Below are positions 9,270-17,789 of a stretch of 55,000 nucleotides of DNA, in pieces. Made by a program: the position numbers and the translations under genes. The notes beneath the pieces are model-generated. The model was not told where the DNA came from. It did not search any database and was given only the letters and a program-made list of their open reading frames with translations. Origin of the DNA: Sphingomonas sp. AOB5 (GTDB taxonomy: Bacteria; Pseudomonadota; Alphaproteobacteria; Sphingomonadales; Sphingomonadaceae); the NCBI RefSeq assembly GCF_029433115.1, contig NZ_JARNTV010000008.1, positions 1-55,000 of the forward strand. The letters are read 5' to 3'. Numbering within the stretch: position 1 is the first letter of the stretch; each line of letters opens with the position of its first letter.

Positions 9270-9303
9270 GATTCATCGTTAAATTCCCATTAACCACCGA
9301 ATC
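9270..9303. promoter_or_regulatory. CtrA-type box flanked by two GANTC sites
   Basis: TTAA at 9279-9282, exactly seven bases, then TTAA at 9290-9293: the full CtrA consensus TTAA-N7-TTAA known from Caulobacter. GATTC (9270-9274) and GAATC (9299-9303), both CcrM-type GANTC methylation sites, flank it. TTAA is rare in DNA this GC-rich. The box lies between the minus-strand EAL gene and the plus-strand small-ORF/terminator unit and could serve either. Confidence 0.55.
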
Positions 9304-9334
9304 GCGCACTAGTGCGTACCGATGGGAGACTGAA

Positions 9335-9397
9335 ATGACTTTGTTCGCGCTTCTTTTCCGCGACGGCGTTGGCGGCGACGAAATTCGCCCCTTGTAA
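9335..9397 (+). CDS. candidate 20-residue leader peptide
   Basis: ATG at 9335 opens a frame for a 20-residue peptide beginning MTLFALLFRDG and ending at TAA 9395-9397. GGGAG lies six bases upstream, a good ribosome site. It is followed at once by a long hairpin (9411-9463) and a strong intrinsic terminator (9471-9501). The arrangement resembles a leader peptide/attenuator or a small RNA with a coincidental frame. The peptide has no run of one amino acid, so classic amino-acid attenuation is not indicated. Other than this unit, nothing was seen in the gene-free span up to ugd at 9660. Confidence 0.3.
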   Translation: MTLFALLFRDGVGGDEIRPL

Positions 9398-9410
9398 GCT
9401 GATCGCTACT

Positions 9411-9463
9411 TCCGGACCGGCGGTGGAGTGTCTTTCTGACTAAGACATGCTGACCGGTCCGGA
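9411..9463 (+). ncRNA. candidate structured RNA: nested hairpin upstream of a terminator
   Basis: TCCGGACCGG (9411-9420) pairs perfectly with CCGGTCCGGA (9454-9463). Inside it, TGTCTT (9429-9434) pairs with AAGACA (9442-9447) around a 7-base loop. The intrinsic terminator starts eight bases later. Together these could be a small RNA or the regulated leader of a longer transcript reading toward ugd. No known RNA family was recognised. Confidence 0.35.
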
Positions 9464-9470
9464 CGGTTTC

Positions 9471-9501
9471 AAAAGCCGCGGGGTTCCCCTGCGGCTTTTT
9501 T
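9471..9501 (+). terminator. intrinsic terminator
   Basis: AAAAGCCGCGGGG, loop TTCC, then CCTGCGGC with a run of six T. Stem plus U-tract is textbook for the plus strand. It lies 160 bases before ugd and downstream of no long gene, so it ends a short transcript that starts near 9300. Confidence 0.8.
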
Positions 9502-9659
9502 GATTCATGCTCGATTCGAATGCTTTGATCGTTACTTTTACGACATAATCGCCTCACGATGGTGCAGGTGACCGCTGTCATTCGAACGCCATGATCTTGC
9601 CCTAGCCGACAGGGGCGCTAAGGCGTTTCCAAACCAATCAAAACGTCAGGGGATTTGCA

Positions 9660-10970
9660 TTGCGTATCGCGATGATCGGCACCGGCTACGTTGGACTCGT
9701 CTCCGGGGCGTGTTTTTCGGATTTTGGCCATGACGTGGTTTGCGTCGACAAGGACGCTCGCAAGATCGAGCTGCTGCATCAGAATGTGATGCCGATCTAC
9801 GAGCCGGGCCTTGCCGAGCTGGTCGCCAGCAACGTGAAGGCGGGCCGCCTGTCGTTCACCACCGATCTGGCCGAGGGCATCAAGGATGCCGACGCGATCT
9901 TCATCGGCGTGGGCACGCCCAGCCGCCGCGGCGATGGCCATGCCGATCTGACCTATGTCTTCGCGGCCGCGCAGGAGATCGCGGAGAACCTGACGAAGGA
10001 TTCGGTGATCGTCACCAAATCGACCGTCCCGGTCGGTACCGGCGACGAGGTCGAGCGGATCATGAACGAATTCGCACCGGGCAAGGGCGCGATGGTCGTC
10101 TCCAACCCCGAATTCCTGCGCGAAGGCGCGGCGATCGAGGACTTCAAGCGCCCTGACCGCGTCGTGATCGGCACCGAGGACGAGAAGGCCCGCGACGTGA
10201 TGCGCGCCATATATCGCCCGCTTTCGCTCAACCAGAACGCCCCGCTGCTGTTCGTCGGCCGCCGCACCTCGGAGCTGATCAAATACGCCGCCAACGCGTT
10301 CCTGGCGGTCAAGATCACCTTCATCAACGAGATTGCGGACCTGTGCGAACAGGTCGGCGCGAACGTGCAGGAAGTGTCGCGCGGCATCGGCATGGACAAC
10401 CGCATCGGCGCCAAGTTCCTCCATGCCGGCCCCGGCTATGGCGGATCGTGCTTCCCCAAGGACACGCTGGCGCTGATGAAGACCGCCGACGACAACGATA
10501 CGCCGCTGCGCATCGTCGAGGCGACCGTGCAGGTGAACGACGCCCGCAAGCGCGCGATGGGCCGCAAGGTCATCAAGGCGATGGGCGGCGACGTGCGCGG
10601 CAAGTCCGTCGCGATCCTGGGCCTCACCTTCAAGCCCAACACCGACGATATGCGCGATGCGCCGTCGATCGCGGTGATCCAGGCGCTGCAGGACGCCGGC
10701 GCCACGGTGAAGGCCTATGACCCCGAGGGTGTCGAGCAGGCCAGCAAGATGCTGACCGATGTCGAATTCTCCGAAAGCCCCTATGCCGCGGCCGACGGCG
10801 CCGACGCGCTGGTGATCGTGACCGAATGGGACGAATTCCGCGCGCTCGACCTGGGCCGGATGAAGGGGCTGCTGAAGACCCCCCTGCTGGTCGACCTGCG
10901 CAACATCTATCCGCCCGAGGAAGCCGCGAAGGCCGGCTTCACGCTGGTGGGCGTTGGCCGCGGCGCGTAG
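9660..10970 (+). CDS. ugd: UDP-glucose 6-dehydrogenase
   Basis: A 436-residue enzyme oxidising UDP-glucose to UDP-glucuronate with two NAD+. The start is TTG with AGGGG eight bases upstream and gives MRIAMIGTGYVGL, the Rossmann GxGYVGL motif at the very N-terminus. Other family marks are KSTVPVGTG, NPEFLREGAAI, the catalytic-Cys motif YGGSCFPKD and TFKPNTDDMRDAPS in the UDP-binding C-terminal domain. Length and motifs are standard for bacterial Ugd/TuaD. The product feeds acidic exopolysaccharide. The gene precedes the carbamoyltransferase gene by about 42 bases, so the two are probably co-transcribed. Confidence 0.97.
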   Translation: MRIAMIGTGYVGLVSGACFSDFGHDVVCVDKDARKIELLHQNVMPIYEPGLAELVASNVKAGRLSFTTDLAEGIKDADAIFIGVGTPSRRGDGHADLTYVFAAAQEIAENLTKDSVIVTKSTVPVGTGDEVERIMNEFAPGKGAMVVSNPEFLREGAAIEDFKRPDRVVIGTEDEKARDVMRAIYRPLSLNQNAPLLFVGRRTSELIKYAANAFLAVKITFINEIADLCEQVGANVQEVSRGIGMDNRIGAKFLHAGPGYGGSCFPKDTLALMKTADDNDTPLRIVEATVQVNDARKRAMGRKVIKAMGGDVRGKSVAILGLTFKPNTDDMRDAPSIAVIQALQDAGATVKAYDPEGVEQASKMLTDVEFSESPYAAADGADALVIVTEWDEFRALDLGRMKGLLKTPLLVDLRNIYPPEEAAKAGFTLVGVGRGA

Positions 10971-11012
10971 TAGGATCGCCCTCGATCAACCTGGTTTGGA
11001 ACGAGGGTCGCG

Positions 11013-12704
11013 CTGAAACCCGTCTATGTCCTCGGCACGGGGCTGTCGCATGACGGCTCGGCCGTCCTGCTGAAGGACGGCCGTGTCTGCGTTGCCATCG
11101 AAAAGGAACGCGTCACCCGCCGCAAGCATGACGGCGGAAACGATACAGCGGCCATCCGCTATTGCCTCGACGCGGAGGGCATTGCGCTGTCCGACGTCGA
11201 TCTGGTCGTCCAGTGCGCGAATTTCGAAATTCCCCGACGCGACGGCTTCATGGGCCAGCGGATCTTCGCCGGCAGCGACCACCCGCCCATCGTCAGCATC
11301 TCGCATCACCTCGCCCATGCCTGGAGCGCCGCCGGCACGACCCCGTTCGAGGATGGCGCCATCCTCATCATCGATGGTTGCGGCAGCCCGTTCGGACAAT
11401 GCACCGATCTAGATCCCGCGATCCCCGCGCCATCCGAACCCGGTTATGCCGGTGAATGGTACGAGAAGGACAGCTTCTATCACTTCGACGGGCGCGACGT
11501 GGTGCCGCTGCTGAAGGATTTCAGCCCGTGCCTGCAACGCACCACGGGACATGAGCGGCAGCCGCGAAGGGGGACCACGCGCCACTCGATCGGCGGCTTC
11601 TATGCCGATGTCAGCAACTATGTGTTCGGCAATCTCGACGATGTCGGCAAGCTGATGGGCCTGGCGCCCTATGGCCGGCCGGGCGCCGTACCGCACGCCG
11701 CCTTTGTGGTGCGCGACGGCAGGCTGTTCGTGCAGGACGAATGGGCAGCGGCGCTGGACCGTCCCGCTTCGGACTACGACGCGTTTCGTGCCGATTTCCA
11801 ATATTATGCCGACATCGCGTGCTGGGCGCAGAGCGAAGTCGAAGGTGCGATCGCCGCGCTATTCCGCGAAAGGCTGGCGCGTTTCCCGGCCGATCGCGTC
11901 GCCTATGCCGGCGGCGTGGCGCTGAACGCCGTGGCGAATGCCCGCCTGCTCGACGAGAAGCTGGTCCAGCAACTCTATATCGAACCGGCGGCAGCCGATA
12001 ACGGCCTCGCGCTGGGCTGTGCGTTTCACGGCTGGATGAAGGTGCTTGGCCGCGACCGGGTGCCGCATGACGGCAATACCTGTTTCGGCCGCAGCTACGC
12101 CTCTGCCGAAGTCCGGCAGGCGCTGGCAGACGCCCCGGCCGATTGGCGCATCGCCGATCTTGCTGCGCCGGAACTGACCGCGAGGGTCGCCGCGCTGCTG
12201 GCCGAAGGGAAGACCGTGGGCTGGTTCCGCGACGGCAGCGAGTTCGGCCCCCGCGCGCTGGGGCATCGCAGCATCCTCGCCCATCCTGGCTGGCCGGGCA
12301 TGGGCGACCATATCAATGCCAACATCAAGTTCCGTGAGGATTTCCGCCCCTTTGCCCCGGCGGTGCTGCCCGATCACGCGGCCGCCTGTTTCGAGTCCGG
12401 GCGTGACAGCCCGTACATGATCCTGGTCGATCGCACGAAGCCCGGCCTTGCCGATGCGCTGGCCAACGTCACCCATGTCAACGGCACTGCGAGGGTCCAG
12501 ACAGTCGACCGCGGGTGGAACGCCGCCTTCCATGATCTGATCGAAGCCTTCCACGGCATCACGGGCATTCCGGTGCTGCTCAACACCAGCTTCAACCGCC
12601 GCGGCATGCCGATCGTCGAGACGCCATCCGAAGCGGTATCGCTGTTCGCCGAGACTGCGCTCGACGTGCTGGTGCTTCAGGATACGCTGATCCTGAAAGC
12701 CTAG
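11013..12704 (+). CDS. NodU/CmcH-family carbamoyltransferase, apparent CTG start
   Basis: About 563 residues if translation begins at CTG 11013. The family transfers carbamoyl from carbamoyl phosphate, via an adenylate, to sugars or antibiotics. The conserved N-terminal motif GTGLSHDGSAVLLKDG lies at 11034-11081, but no ATG, GTG or TTG occurs in frame between the upstream stop (10971-10973) and ATG 11250. CTG 11013 has GAGGG five bases upstream. Starting at 11250 would remove the conserved metal/ATP-fold N-terminus. Later motifs: SHHLAHAWSA, IIDGCG, YAGGVALNAVANARL, GPRALGHRSI, NIKFREDFRPFAPAVL and LNTSFN. The neighbours ugd and rfbA/B suggest carbamoylation of a polysaccharide sugar. The stop codon lies inside a long palindrome. 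Confidence 0.85.
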   Translation: MKPVYVLGTGLSHDGSAVLLKDGRVCVAIEKERVTRRKHDGGNDTAAIRYCLDAEGIALSDVDLVVQCANFEIPRRDGFMGQRIFAGSDHPPIVSISHHLAHAWSAAGTTPFEDGAILIIDGCGSPFGQCTDLDPAIPAPSEPGYAGEWYEKDSFYHFDGRDVVPLLKDFSPCLQRTTGHERQPRRGTTRHSIGGFYADVSNYVFGNLDDVGKLMGLAPYGRPGAVPHAAFVVRDGRLFVQDEWAAALDRPASDYDAFRADFQYYADIACWAQSEVEGAIAALFRERLARFPADRVAYAGGVALNAVANARLLDEKLVQQLYIEPAAADNGLALGCAFHGWMKVLGRDRVPHDGNTCFGRSYASAEVRQALADAPADWRIADLAAPELTARVAALLAEGKTVGWFRDGSEFGPRALGHRSILAHPGWPGMGDHINANIKFREDFRPFAPAVLPDHAAACFESGRDSPYMILVDRTKPGLADALANVTHVNGTARVQTVDRGWNAAFHDLIEAFHGITGIPVLLNTSFNRRGMPIVETPSEAVSLFAETALDVLVLQDTLILKA

Positions 12705-12828
12705 AGTCGTTTTCAGCGATGCTGAAACGGCACCAGCCCGCTCCCCCACCCGGCCTCCCACAGAATATGCTGGATGGGAGGCCGGGTGGGGGAGCGGGCT
12801 GGTGCCGTCTAATTGAAAACGACTCTAG
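12701..12828. repeat. 128-base palindrome between convergent genes, probable bidirectional terminator
   Basis: Outer arms CTAGAGTCGTTTTCA (12701-12715) and its exact complement (12814-12828) enclose a perfect 33-bp inner stem (12728-12760 with 12775-12807) around a 14-base loop. The TAG stop of the carbamoyltransferase (12702-12704) and the TAG stop of rfbB (12825-12827, minus) both come from the terminal CTAG bases. Such a hairpin can stop RNA polymerase from both sides. The symmetry also fits an inserted MITE-like element, but no second copy was seen. Confidence 0.9.
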
Positions 12829-13859
12829 CGAACCCCCAGCCGCTCGCCCGAATAGGCGCCGGCGCGGATCGCCTGCCACCAGTCGCAGTTGGCCAGATAC
12901 CAGTCGACCGTCGCGGCCAGACCGGTCTCGAACGTCTCGTCGGGCGACCAGCCCAGTTCGGTTGCGGTCTTGCTTGGGTCGATCGCGTAGCGGCGATCGT
13001 GGCCGGGGCGGTCGGTGACGAACGCGATCAGGTCGCGATGGCCGCCCTCGCCCGTCCGTGCGTCGATCAGATCGCAAATCGCTTCGACCACCTGCAAATT
13101 GGTCCGCTCGGCGCGACCGCCGATCAGGTAGGTTTCTCCGGTCTTCCCGGCTTCCAGCACCCTCGACAGCGCGCGTGCATGATCCTCGACGTGCAGCCAG
13201 TCCCGGACATTCGCGCCGCGGCCATAGACCGGCAGCGGGCGCCCCTCGAGCGCGTTGAGGATCGTCAGCGGGATCAGCTTTTCCGGGAATTGCCACGGCC
13301 CGTAATTGTTCGAGCAGTTCGAAAGCAACACCGGCAAGCCATAGGTATGCCCCCAGGCGCGGACGAAATGGTCGCTCGCGGCTTTGGACGCCGAATAGGG
13401 CGAGGACGGGTCGTAGGCGGTGTCCTCAGTGAAGACGCCATGATCGAACGGCAGGTCACCGAACACCTCGTCGGTCGAGATATGGTGGAAGCGGAAGCCG
13501 TCGCCGGTCTCGCGCCAATAGTCGAGCGCCGCATCGAGCAGGCGGACGGTGCCGACCACATTGGTCTCGACGAACGCGGCGGGGCTGTCGATCGATCGGT
13601 CGACATGGGTTTCGGCCGCCAGATGCATGATCGCGCCGATCCGCTCCTCGCGCAGCAGCTCGCCGACCAGTGCCGTGTCGCCTATATCGCCATGAACGAA
13701 GCGATAGTGCGGCGATCCTTCCAGCATCGCCACCGCCGCGGGATTACCGGCATAGGTCAGGCTGTCGAGATTGACGACGCGCCGCCCCTGCCCGGCCAGC
13801 AGCCGGCACACCGCCGAGCCGATGAAGCCGGCGCCTCCGGTGACGAGGACGCTACTCAA
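12825..13859 (-). CDS. rfbB: dTDP-glucose 4,6-dehydratase
   Basis: A 344-residue extended short-chain dehydrogenase. [10 protein letters not shown] at residues 7-16 binds NAD+. STDEVFGDL and [10 protein letters not shown] supply the catalytic Thr/Asp/Glu and Tyr-x-x-x-Lys. It converts dTDP-glucose to dTDP-4-keto-6-deoxyglucose, the branch point for rhamnose and other deoxysugars. The start is TTG and overlaps the rfbA stop (ATTGAG), so rfbA and rfbB are coupled. Neither rfbC nor rfbD follows; the gene ends in the long palindrome, so the remaining steps must be encoded elsewhere or the product goes to another sugar. Confidence 0.95.
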   Translation of the reverse strand: MSSVLVTGGAGFIGSAVCRLLAGQGRRVVNLDSLTYAGNPAAVAMLEGSPHYRFVHGDIGDTALVGELLREERIGAIMHLAAETHVDRSIDSPAAFVETNVVGTVRLLDAALDYWRETGDGFRFHHISTDEVFGDLPFDHGVFTEDTAYDPSSPYSASKAASDHFVRAWGHTYGLPVLLSNCSNNYGPWQFPEKLIPLTILNALEGRPLPVYGRGANVRDWLHVEDHARALSRVLEAGKTGETYLIGGRAERTNLQVVEAICDLIDARTGEGGHRDLIAFVTDRPGHDRRYAIDPSKTATELGWSPDETFETGLAATVDWYLANCDWWQAIRAGAYSGERLGVR

Positions 13860-14770
13860 TGATGCGCTTCGACGCAGCGGCGGAGGTAGCGGGCATAATC
13901 GGTCTTCCCCAGCATATCCGCGCGCCGCAGCAGCGCGGGCGCGTCGAGATAGCCGAGATCATAGGCGATTTCCTCGGGACAGGCGATCTTGATCCCCTGT
14001 CGATGCTCGATGGTGCGCACGAAGCTGCCCGCATCGTGCAGGCTGTCATGCGTGCCGGTATCGAGCCAGGCATAGCCGCGGCCGAGGCGGTTCACCTGCA
14101 AATCGCCCTTCTTCAGATACGCCCCGATCACGTCGGTGATCTCCAGTTCGCCGCGCGGCGATGGCTTCAGCTTGCGGGCGATGTCGGTCACACCCTTGTC
14201 GAAGAAATACAGGCCGGTCACTGCCCAACTCGACTTGGGCTTCTTCGGCTTCTCGACGATGGACTTGGCGATACCGTCCTCGTCGAAGCTCACCACGCCG
14301 TAGCGCTCGGGATCCTCGACCTGATAGGCGAACACGGTCGCGCCACCCTCCACCGCCGCTTCGGCCGCCGCCCGGCCCTTCGCGCCGATGCCGTCGCCAT
14401 GGAAGATATTGTCGCCAAGGATCAGCGCCGCGGGTCCGCCGTCGAGGAACTCCTCGCCGATCAGGAAGGCCTGGGCGAGGCCATCAGGGCTCGGCTGTTC
14501 GGCATAGCTGAGATTGATCCCGAACTCCGATCCGTCGCCCAGCAGTGCGCGGAAGGCAGGCAGGTCGCGCGGGGACGAGATGATCAATATGTCGCGGATG
14601 CCCGACAGCATCAGCACCGACAGTGGGTAATAGATCATCGGCTTGTCGAACACCGGCAGCAGCTGCTTCGAGATCGACAGCGTCGCGGGATACAGGCGCG
14701 TGCCCGATCCCCCGGCGAGGATGATCCCCTTCACGCCATGGGCGGGGGCTGGACTGGCTTTTGCGAGCAT
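13856..14770 (-). CDS. rfbA: glucose-1-phosphate thymidylyltransferase
   Basis: A 304-residue nucleotidyltransferase making dTDP-glucose from dTTP and glucose-1-phosphate. [50 protein letters not shown] and DTGTHDSL are all in place. The start chosen, ATG 14770, gives the usual family length with a short extra N-terminus. The same frame stays open far upstream to 15940, but that stretch is antisense to the SET-fusion gene and shows no family resemblance. It is the first gene of the rfbA-rfbB pair. A GANTC-rich hairpin region lies just upstream. Confidence 0.96.
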   Translation of the reverse strand: MLAKASPAPAHGVKGIILAGGSGTRLYPATLSISKQLLPVFDKPMIYYPLSVLMLSGIRDILIISSPRDLPAFRALLGDGSEFGINLSYAEQPSPDGLAQAFLIGEEFLDGGPAALILGDNIFHGDGIGAKGRAAAEAAVEGGATVFAYQVEDPERYGVVSFDEDGIAKSIVEKPKKPKSSWAVTGLYFFDKGVTDIARKLKPSPRGELEITDVIGAYLKKGDLQVNRLGRGYAWLDTGTHDSLHDAGSFVRTIEHRQGIKIACPEEIAYDLGYLDAPALLRRADMLGKTDYARYLRRCVEAHH

Positions 14771-14826
14771 GGCGCCACCTTGCCCGCACAATGGTTCAGA
14801 AACCCTTTTCGGGGCCGCCACCACTC

Positions 14827-14914
14827 GATTCTGCGGCCGCGATTCCAGCCGACCCACTAGCCGTTGATTCGCCGCGACTCGTGGAGTCACCACGAGTCGC
14901 GGATAGACGGATTC
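14827..14914. promoter_or_regulatory. divergent promoter region with seven GANTC sites and a 13-bp perfect hairpin
   Basis: GANTC occurs at 14827, 14841, 14866, 14876, 14884, 14894 and 14910, seven times in 88 bases. CCGCGACTCGTGG (14872-14884) pairs exactly with CCACGAGTCGCGG (14890-14902) around the 5-base loop AGTCA, and three of the sites lie in this structure. The region separates rfbA (-) from the SET fusion (+). GANTC is the CcrM methylation site of Alphaproteobacteria, so promoter activity here could depend on methylation state. Confidence 0.5.
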
Positions 14915-14944
14915 TTCCGAACATGGTAAACAGGTCGTTCGGGA

Positions 14945-16096
14945 GTGGGGTTTTTGGGCTTCGACTTGTGGTTCCTGCTGGCGGTCGGATTCAGCTTTTC
15001 CGGCTATGCTGTCTACCTGATGGGCCTGCGCCGGCAGACCGTCCGGCCGAACCGTGCGTCTTGGCTGATCTGGGCCGCTTCGACCGGGCTTGAGGCGCTC
15101 ACCTATGCCGCGGTGAACCCCGGCGCGCCGCAGGGTTGGGTGTTCGCGGTCTCCTCGGTCGCCTGTCTCGCCGTCACCCTCGGCATCTGGCGCCGCTCGT
15201 CCTGGGCGCCGCCCAGCAACACCGAAACCTTCTGTATCGCCGCCTGCATGACATCGCTGGTCGTATGGCTGGTGTTCCGCGAAACCTTCTGGGCGCACAT
15301 GCTGGTGGTCGCCGCGGTGCCGGTCAGCTTCTGGCCGACCTGGGTCAGCGCGATGCAGGACCGCAGCCGCGAACGCTCGCCCGCATGGGGCCTGTGGACC
15401 TTCGGCGATCTCGCCACCCTGCTGGTCGCGGTCCGCGCGGGCCAACCGGGCGTGGCGGAACTCAGCTATGTGCTGATCGAGTTCCTGTGCCACGCCAGCG
15501 TCTGGTTCATGATCGGCCTCGCCACGATCAACCCGCTCCGCTCGTTCGGCGTGCGCCGTGGCGGGCTGTTCTTCCTCGACCGGTTCAAGCCGCAATCGGG
15601 CATGTTCCGGGTCGACGAGACCCATCTGGGCAAGGCCGTATTCGCCGCCGCCAACTTCAACGAAGGCGATACGCTGATCGAATTCACCGGCCGCCGCTTC
15701 CGCGCCGATCAGGTGCCCAGCCTGATGAGCGGCGAAGGCGACCGTTTCGTCCAGGTCACGCCCGATCACTATATGGGGCCCAGCGGCCGGATCGACGATC
15801 TGGTCAACCATAGCTGCGCGCCCAATGCCGGGCTGCGCTTCACCGACGAGGGCGTGTTCCTGGTCGCGATCCGCGCGATTCTGAAGGGCGAGGAGATCGC
15901 CTGGGACTATTCGACGACGCTGCGGGAATCGAACTGGCACATGATCTGCCAGTGCCGCTCGCCCGAATGCCGCCGCGTCATCGGCAATTTCGATTCACTC
16001 GATCCCGCCGCGCAGGAATTCTTCCGCGCCCGCAATCTGGTCGCCCCCTATCTGCGGCGGACCGACGATGTGGTGCGCAAACGCCGCGCGAGCTAG
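14945..16096 (+). CDS. membrane protein fused to a SET-domain methyltransferase
   Basis: 383 residues from GTG 14945; a TTG at 14954 is an alternative. Residues ~5-200 hold about seven membrane segments. The first pair, with PNRASWLIW, resembles PQ-loop-type small membrane proteins. Residues ~225-383 form a SET domain: GLFFLDRF..., [18 protein letters not shown], the SAM/knot motif NHSCAPN (288-294), GEEIAWDY with the catalytic-type Tyr322, and a post-SET Cys cluster C335-x-C337-x4-C342. SET enzymes methylate lysines of proteins. Bacterial examples are usually soluble, so the membrane fusion is unusual. The substrate is unknown. The stop overlaps the convergent GNAT gene through a shared CTAG. 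Confidence 0.85.
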   Translation: MGFLGFDLWFLLAVGFSFSGYAVYLMGLRRQTVRPNRASWLIWAASTGLEALTYAAVNPGAPQGWVFAVSSVACLAVTLGIWRRSSWAPPSNTETFCIAACMTSLVVWLVFRETFWAHMLVVAAVPVSFWPTWVSAMQDRSRERSPAWGLWTFGDLATLLVAVRAGQPGVAELSYVLIEFLCHASVWFMIGLATINPLRSFGVRRGGLFFLDRFKPQSGMFRVDETHLGKAVFAAANFNEGDTLIEFTGRRFRADQVPSLMSGEGDRFVQVTPDHYMGPSGRIDDLVNHSCAPNAGLRFTDEGVFLVAIRAILKGEEIAWDYSTTLRESNWHMICQCRSPECRRVIGNFDSLDPAAQEFFRARNLVAPYLRRTDDVVRKRRAS

Positions 16097-16581
16097 ACGG
16101 CCCGTTCCATATAGGCGGCGTCCGCGCCGTAGCCTGTCAGCTTCGTCCGCAAGGCATTGGTCGTCGCATCGACGAAACCCAGCCGCGCCCAATAGCTCGC
16201 CGCCCCGCCGACCGCGACCAGCGCGAGCAAGGCGATCCCCCTGCCCTTCGCCAGCACGGCCACCGCGTCGACTGCCTGCGCCACCGCGCCCGCGCCGCGG
16301 AAGTTTTCGTCCACCGCGACATCGTGGAGATACCAGCAATCGTGATCGTCCGGGATCGCGCCGAGCAAGATGTTGAGCGCCGGCGGGCTGGCCCGCCGCC
16401 ACGGATGGCTGACCAGATAGCCGCCAATCTTCGATCCGTCGGCCAGCGTCCGGCACCCCTCCCCGCACAGCGCCAGCCGCTCCGAGAACACGAAGTCATC
16501 CTCGGCATAGGGACCGAGCAACCGGCGCGAGAGCGCGCCGATCGCCGGGATGTCTTCGGGTGCCATCGCTCTCCAGATCAT
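16093..16581 (-). CDS. GNAT-family N-acetyltransferase
   Basis: A 162-residue single-domain protein. The acetyl-CoA motif A region reads LHDVAVDENFRGAGAV (~95-110), close to the V-x-x-x-x-RGxG/A pattern, preceded by GGYLVSHPW and followed by ALVAVGGAASYWARLGF, typical of motif B. It should transfer acetyl from acetyl-CoA to an amine on a small molecule or protein; the substrate cannot be told. The start at 16581 is the only ATG giving a full-length fold. It converges with the SET-fusion gene, the two stops sharing CTAG, and diverges from the wlbA-type gene 71 bases away. Confidence 0.85.
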   Translation of the reverse strand: MIWRAMAPEDIPAIGALSRRLLGPYAEDDFVFSERLALCGEGCRTLADGSKIGGYLVSHPWRRASPPALNILLGAIPDDHDCWYLHDVAVDENFRGAGAVAQAVDAVAVLAKGRGIALLALVAVGGAASYWARLGFVDATTNALRTKLTGYGADAAYMERAV

Positions 16582-16625
16582 GCCCGGTCCCTAGCATGGT
16601 TGCAGGCCCTTGCGACCGCGCCTAA

Positions 16626-17603
<978 letters not shown>

Positions 17604-17653
17604 GATTCTGAAGGCGGGGCCAACCTTGCCGGGGCAAGAATAGGTTCGGACCT

Positions 17654-17780
17654 AATTCCTCCCCCGGAGGGGGAGGGGGACCGCGAAGCGGTGGAGGGGT
17701 AGTCTCCACAGGCACTATCGCTCGCGGATAGTACCCCTCCGTCAGCCTCCGGCTACCACCTCCCCCTCCGGGGGAGGATT
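17654..17780 (-). repeat. palindromic intergenic repeat, copy B (inverted)
   Basis: The same element as at 4467-4591 and 39898-40023, in the opposite orientation: the CCGCGAAGCGGTGGAGGGG block is on the left and the GTCAGCCTCCGGCTACC block on the right, inside AATTCCTCCCCC...GGGGGAGGATT ends. It occupies the gap between the convergent wlbA (+) and CHASE4 kinase (-) genes and may terminate both. Confidence 0.9.
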
Positions 17781-17789
17781 TTGAATGGC

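Noticed and set aside
12701..12828. Insertion sequence
   Set aside because: The palindrome has no room for a transposase, and no target-site duplication or second copy is seen here.
14771..15940. Long minus-strand reading frame continuing upstream of rfbA
   Set aside because: It is antisense to the membrane-SET gene, is rich in His/Gln/Asp of the shadow type and has no family resemblance. rfbA needs only the part from 14770.
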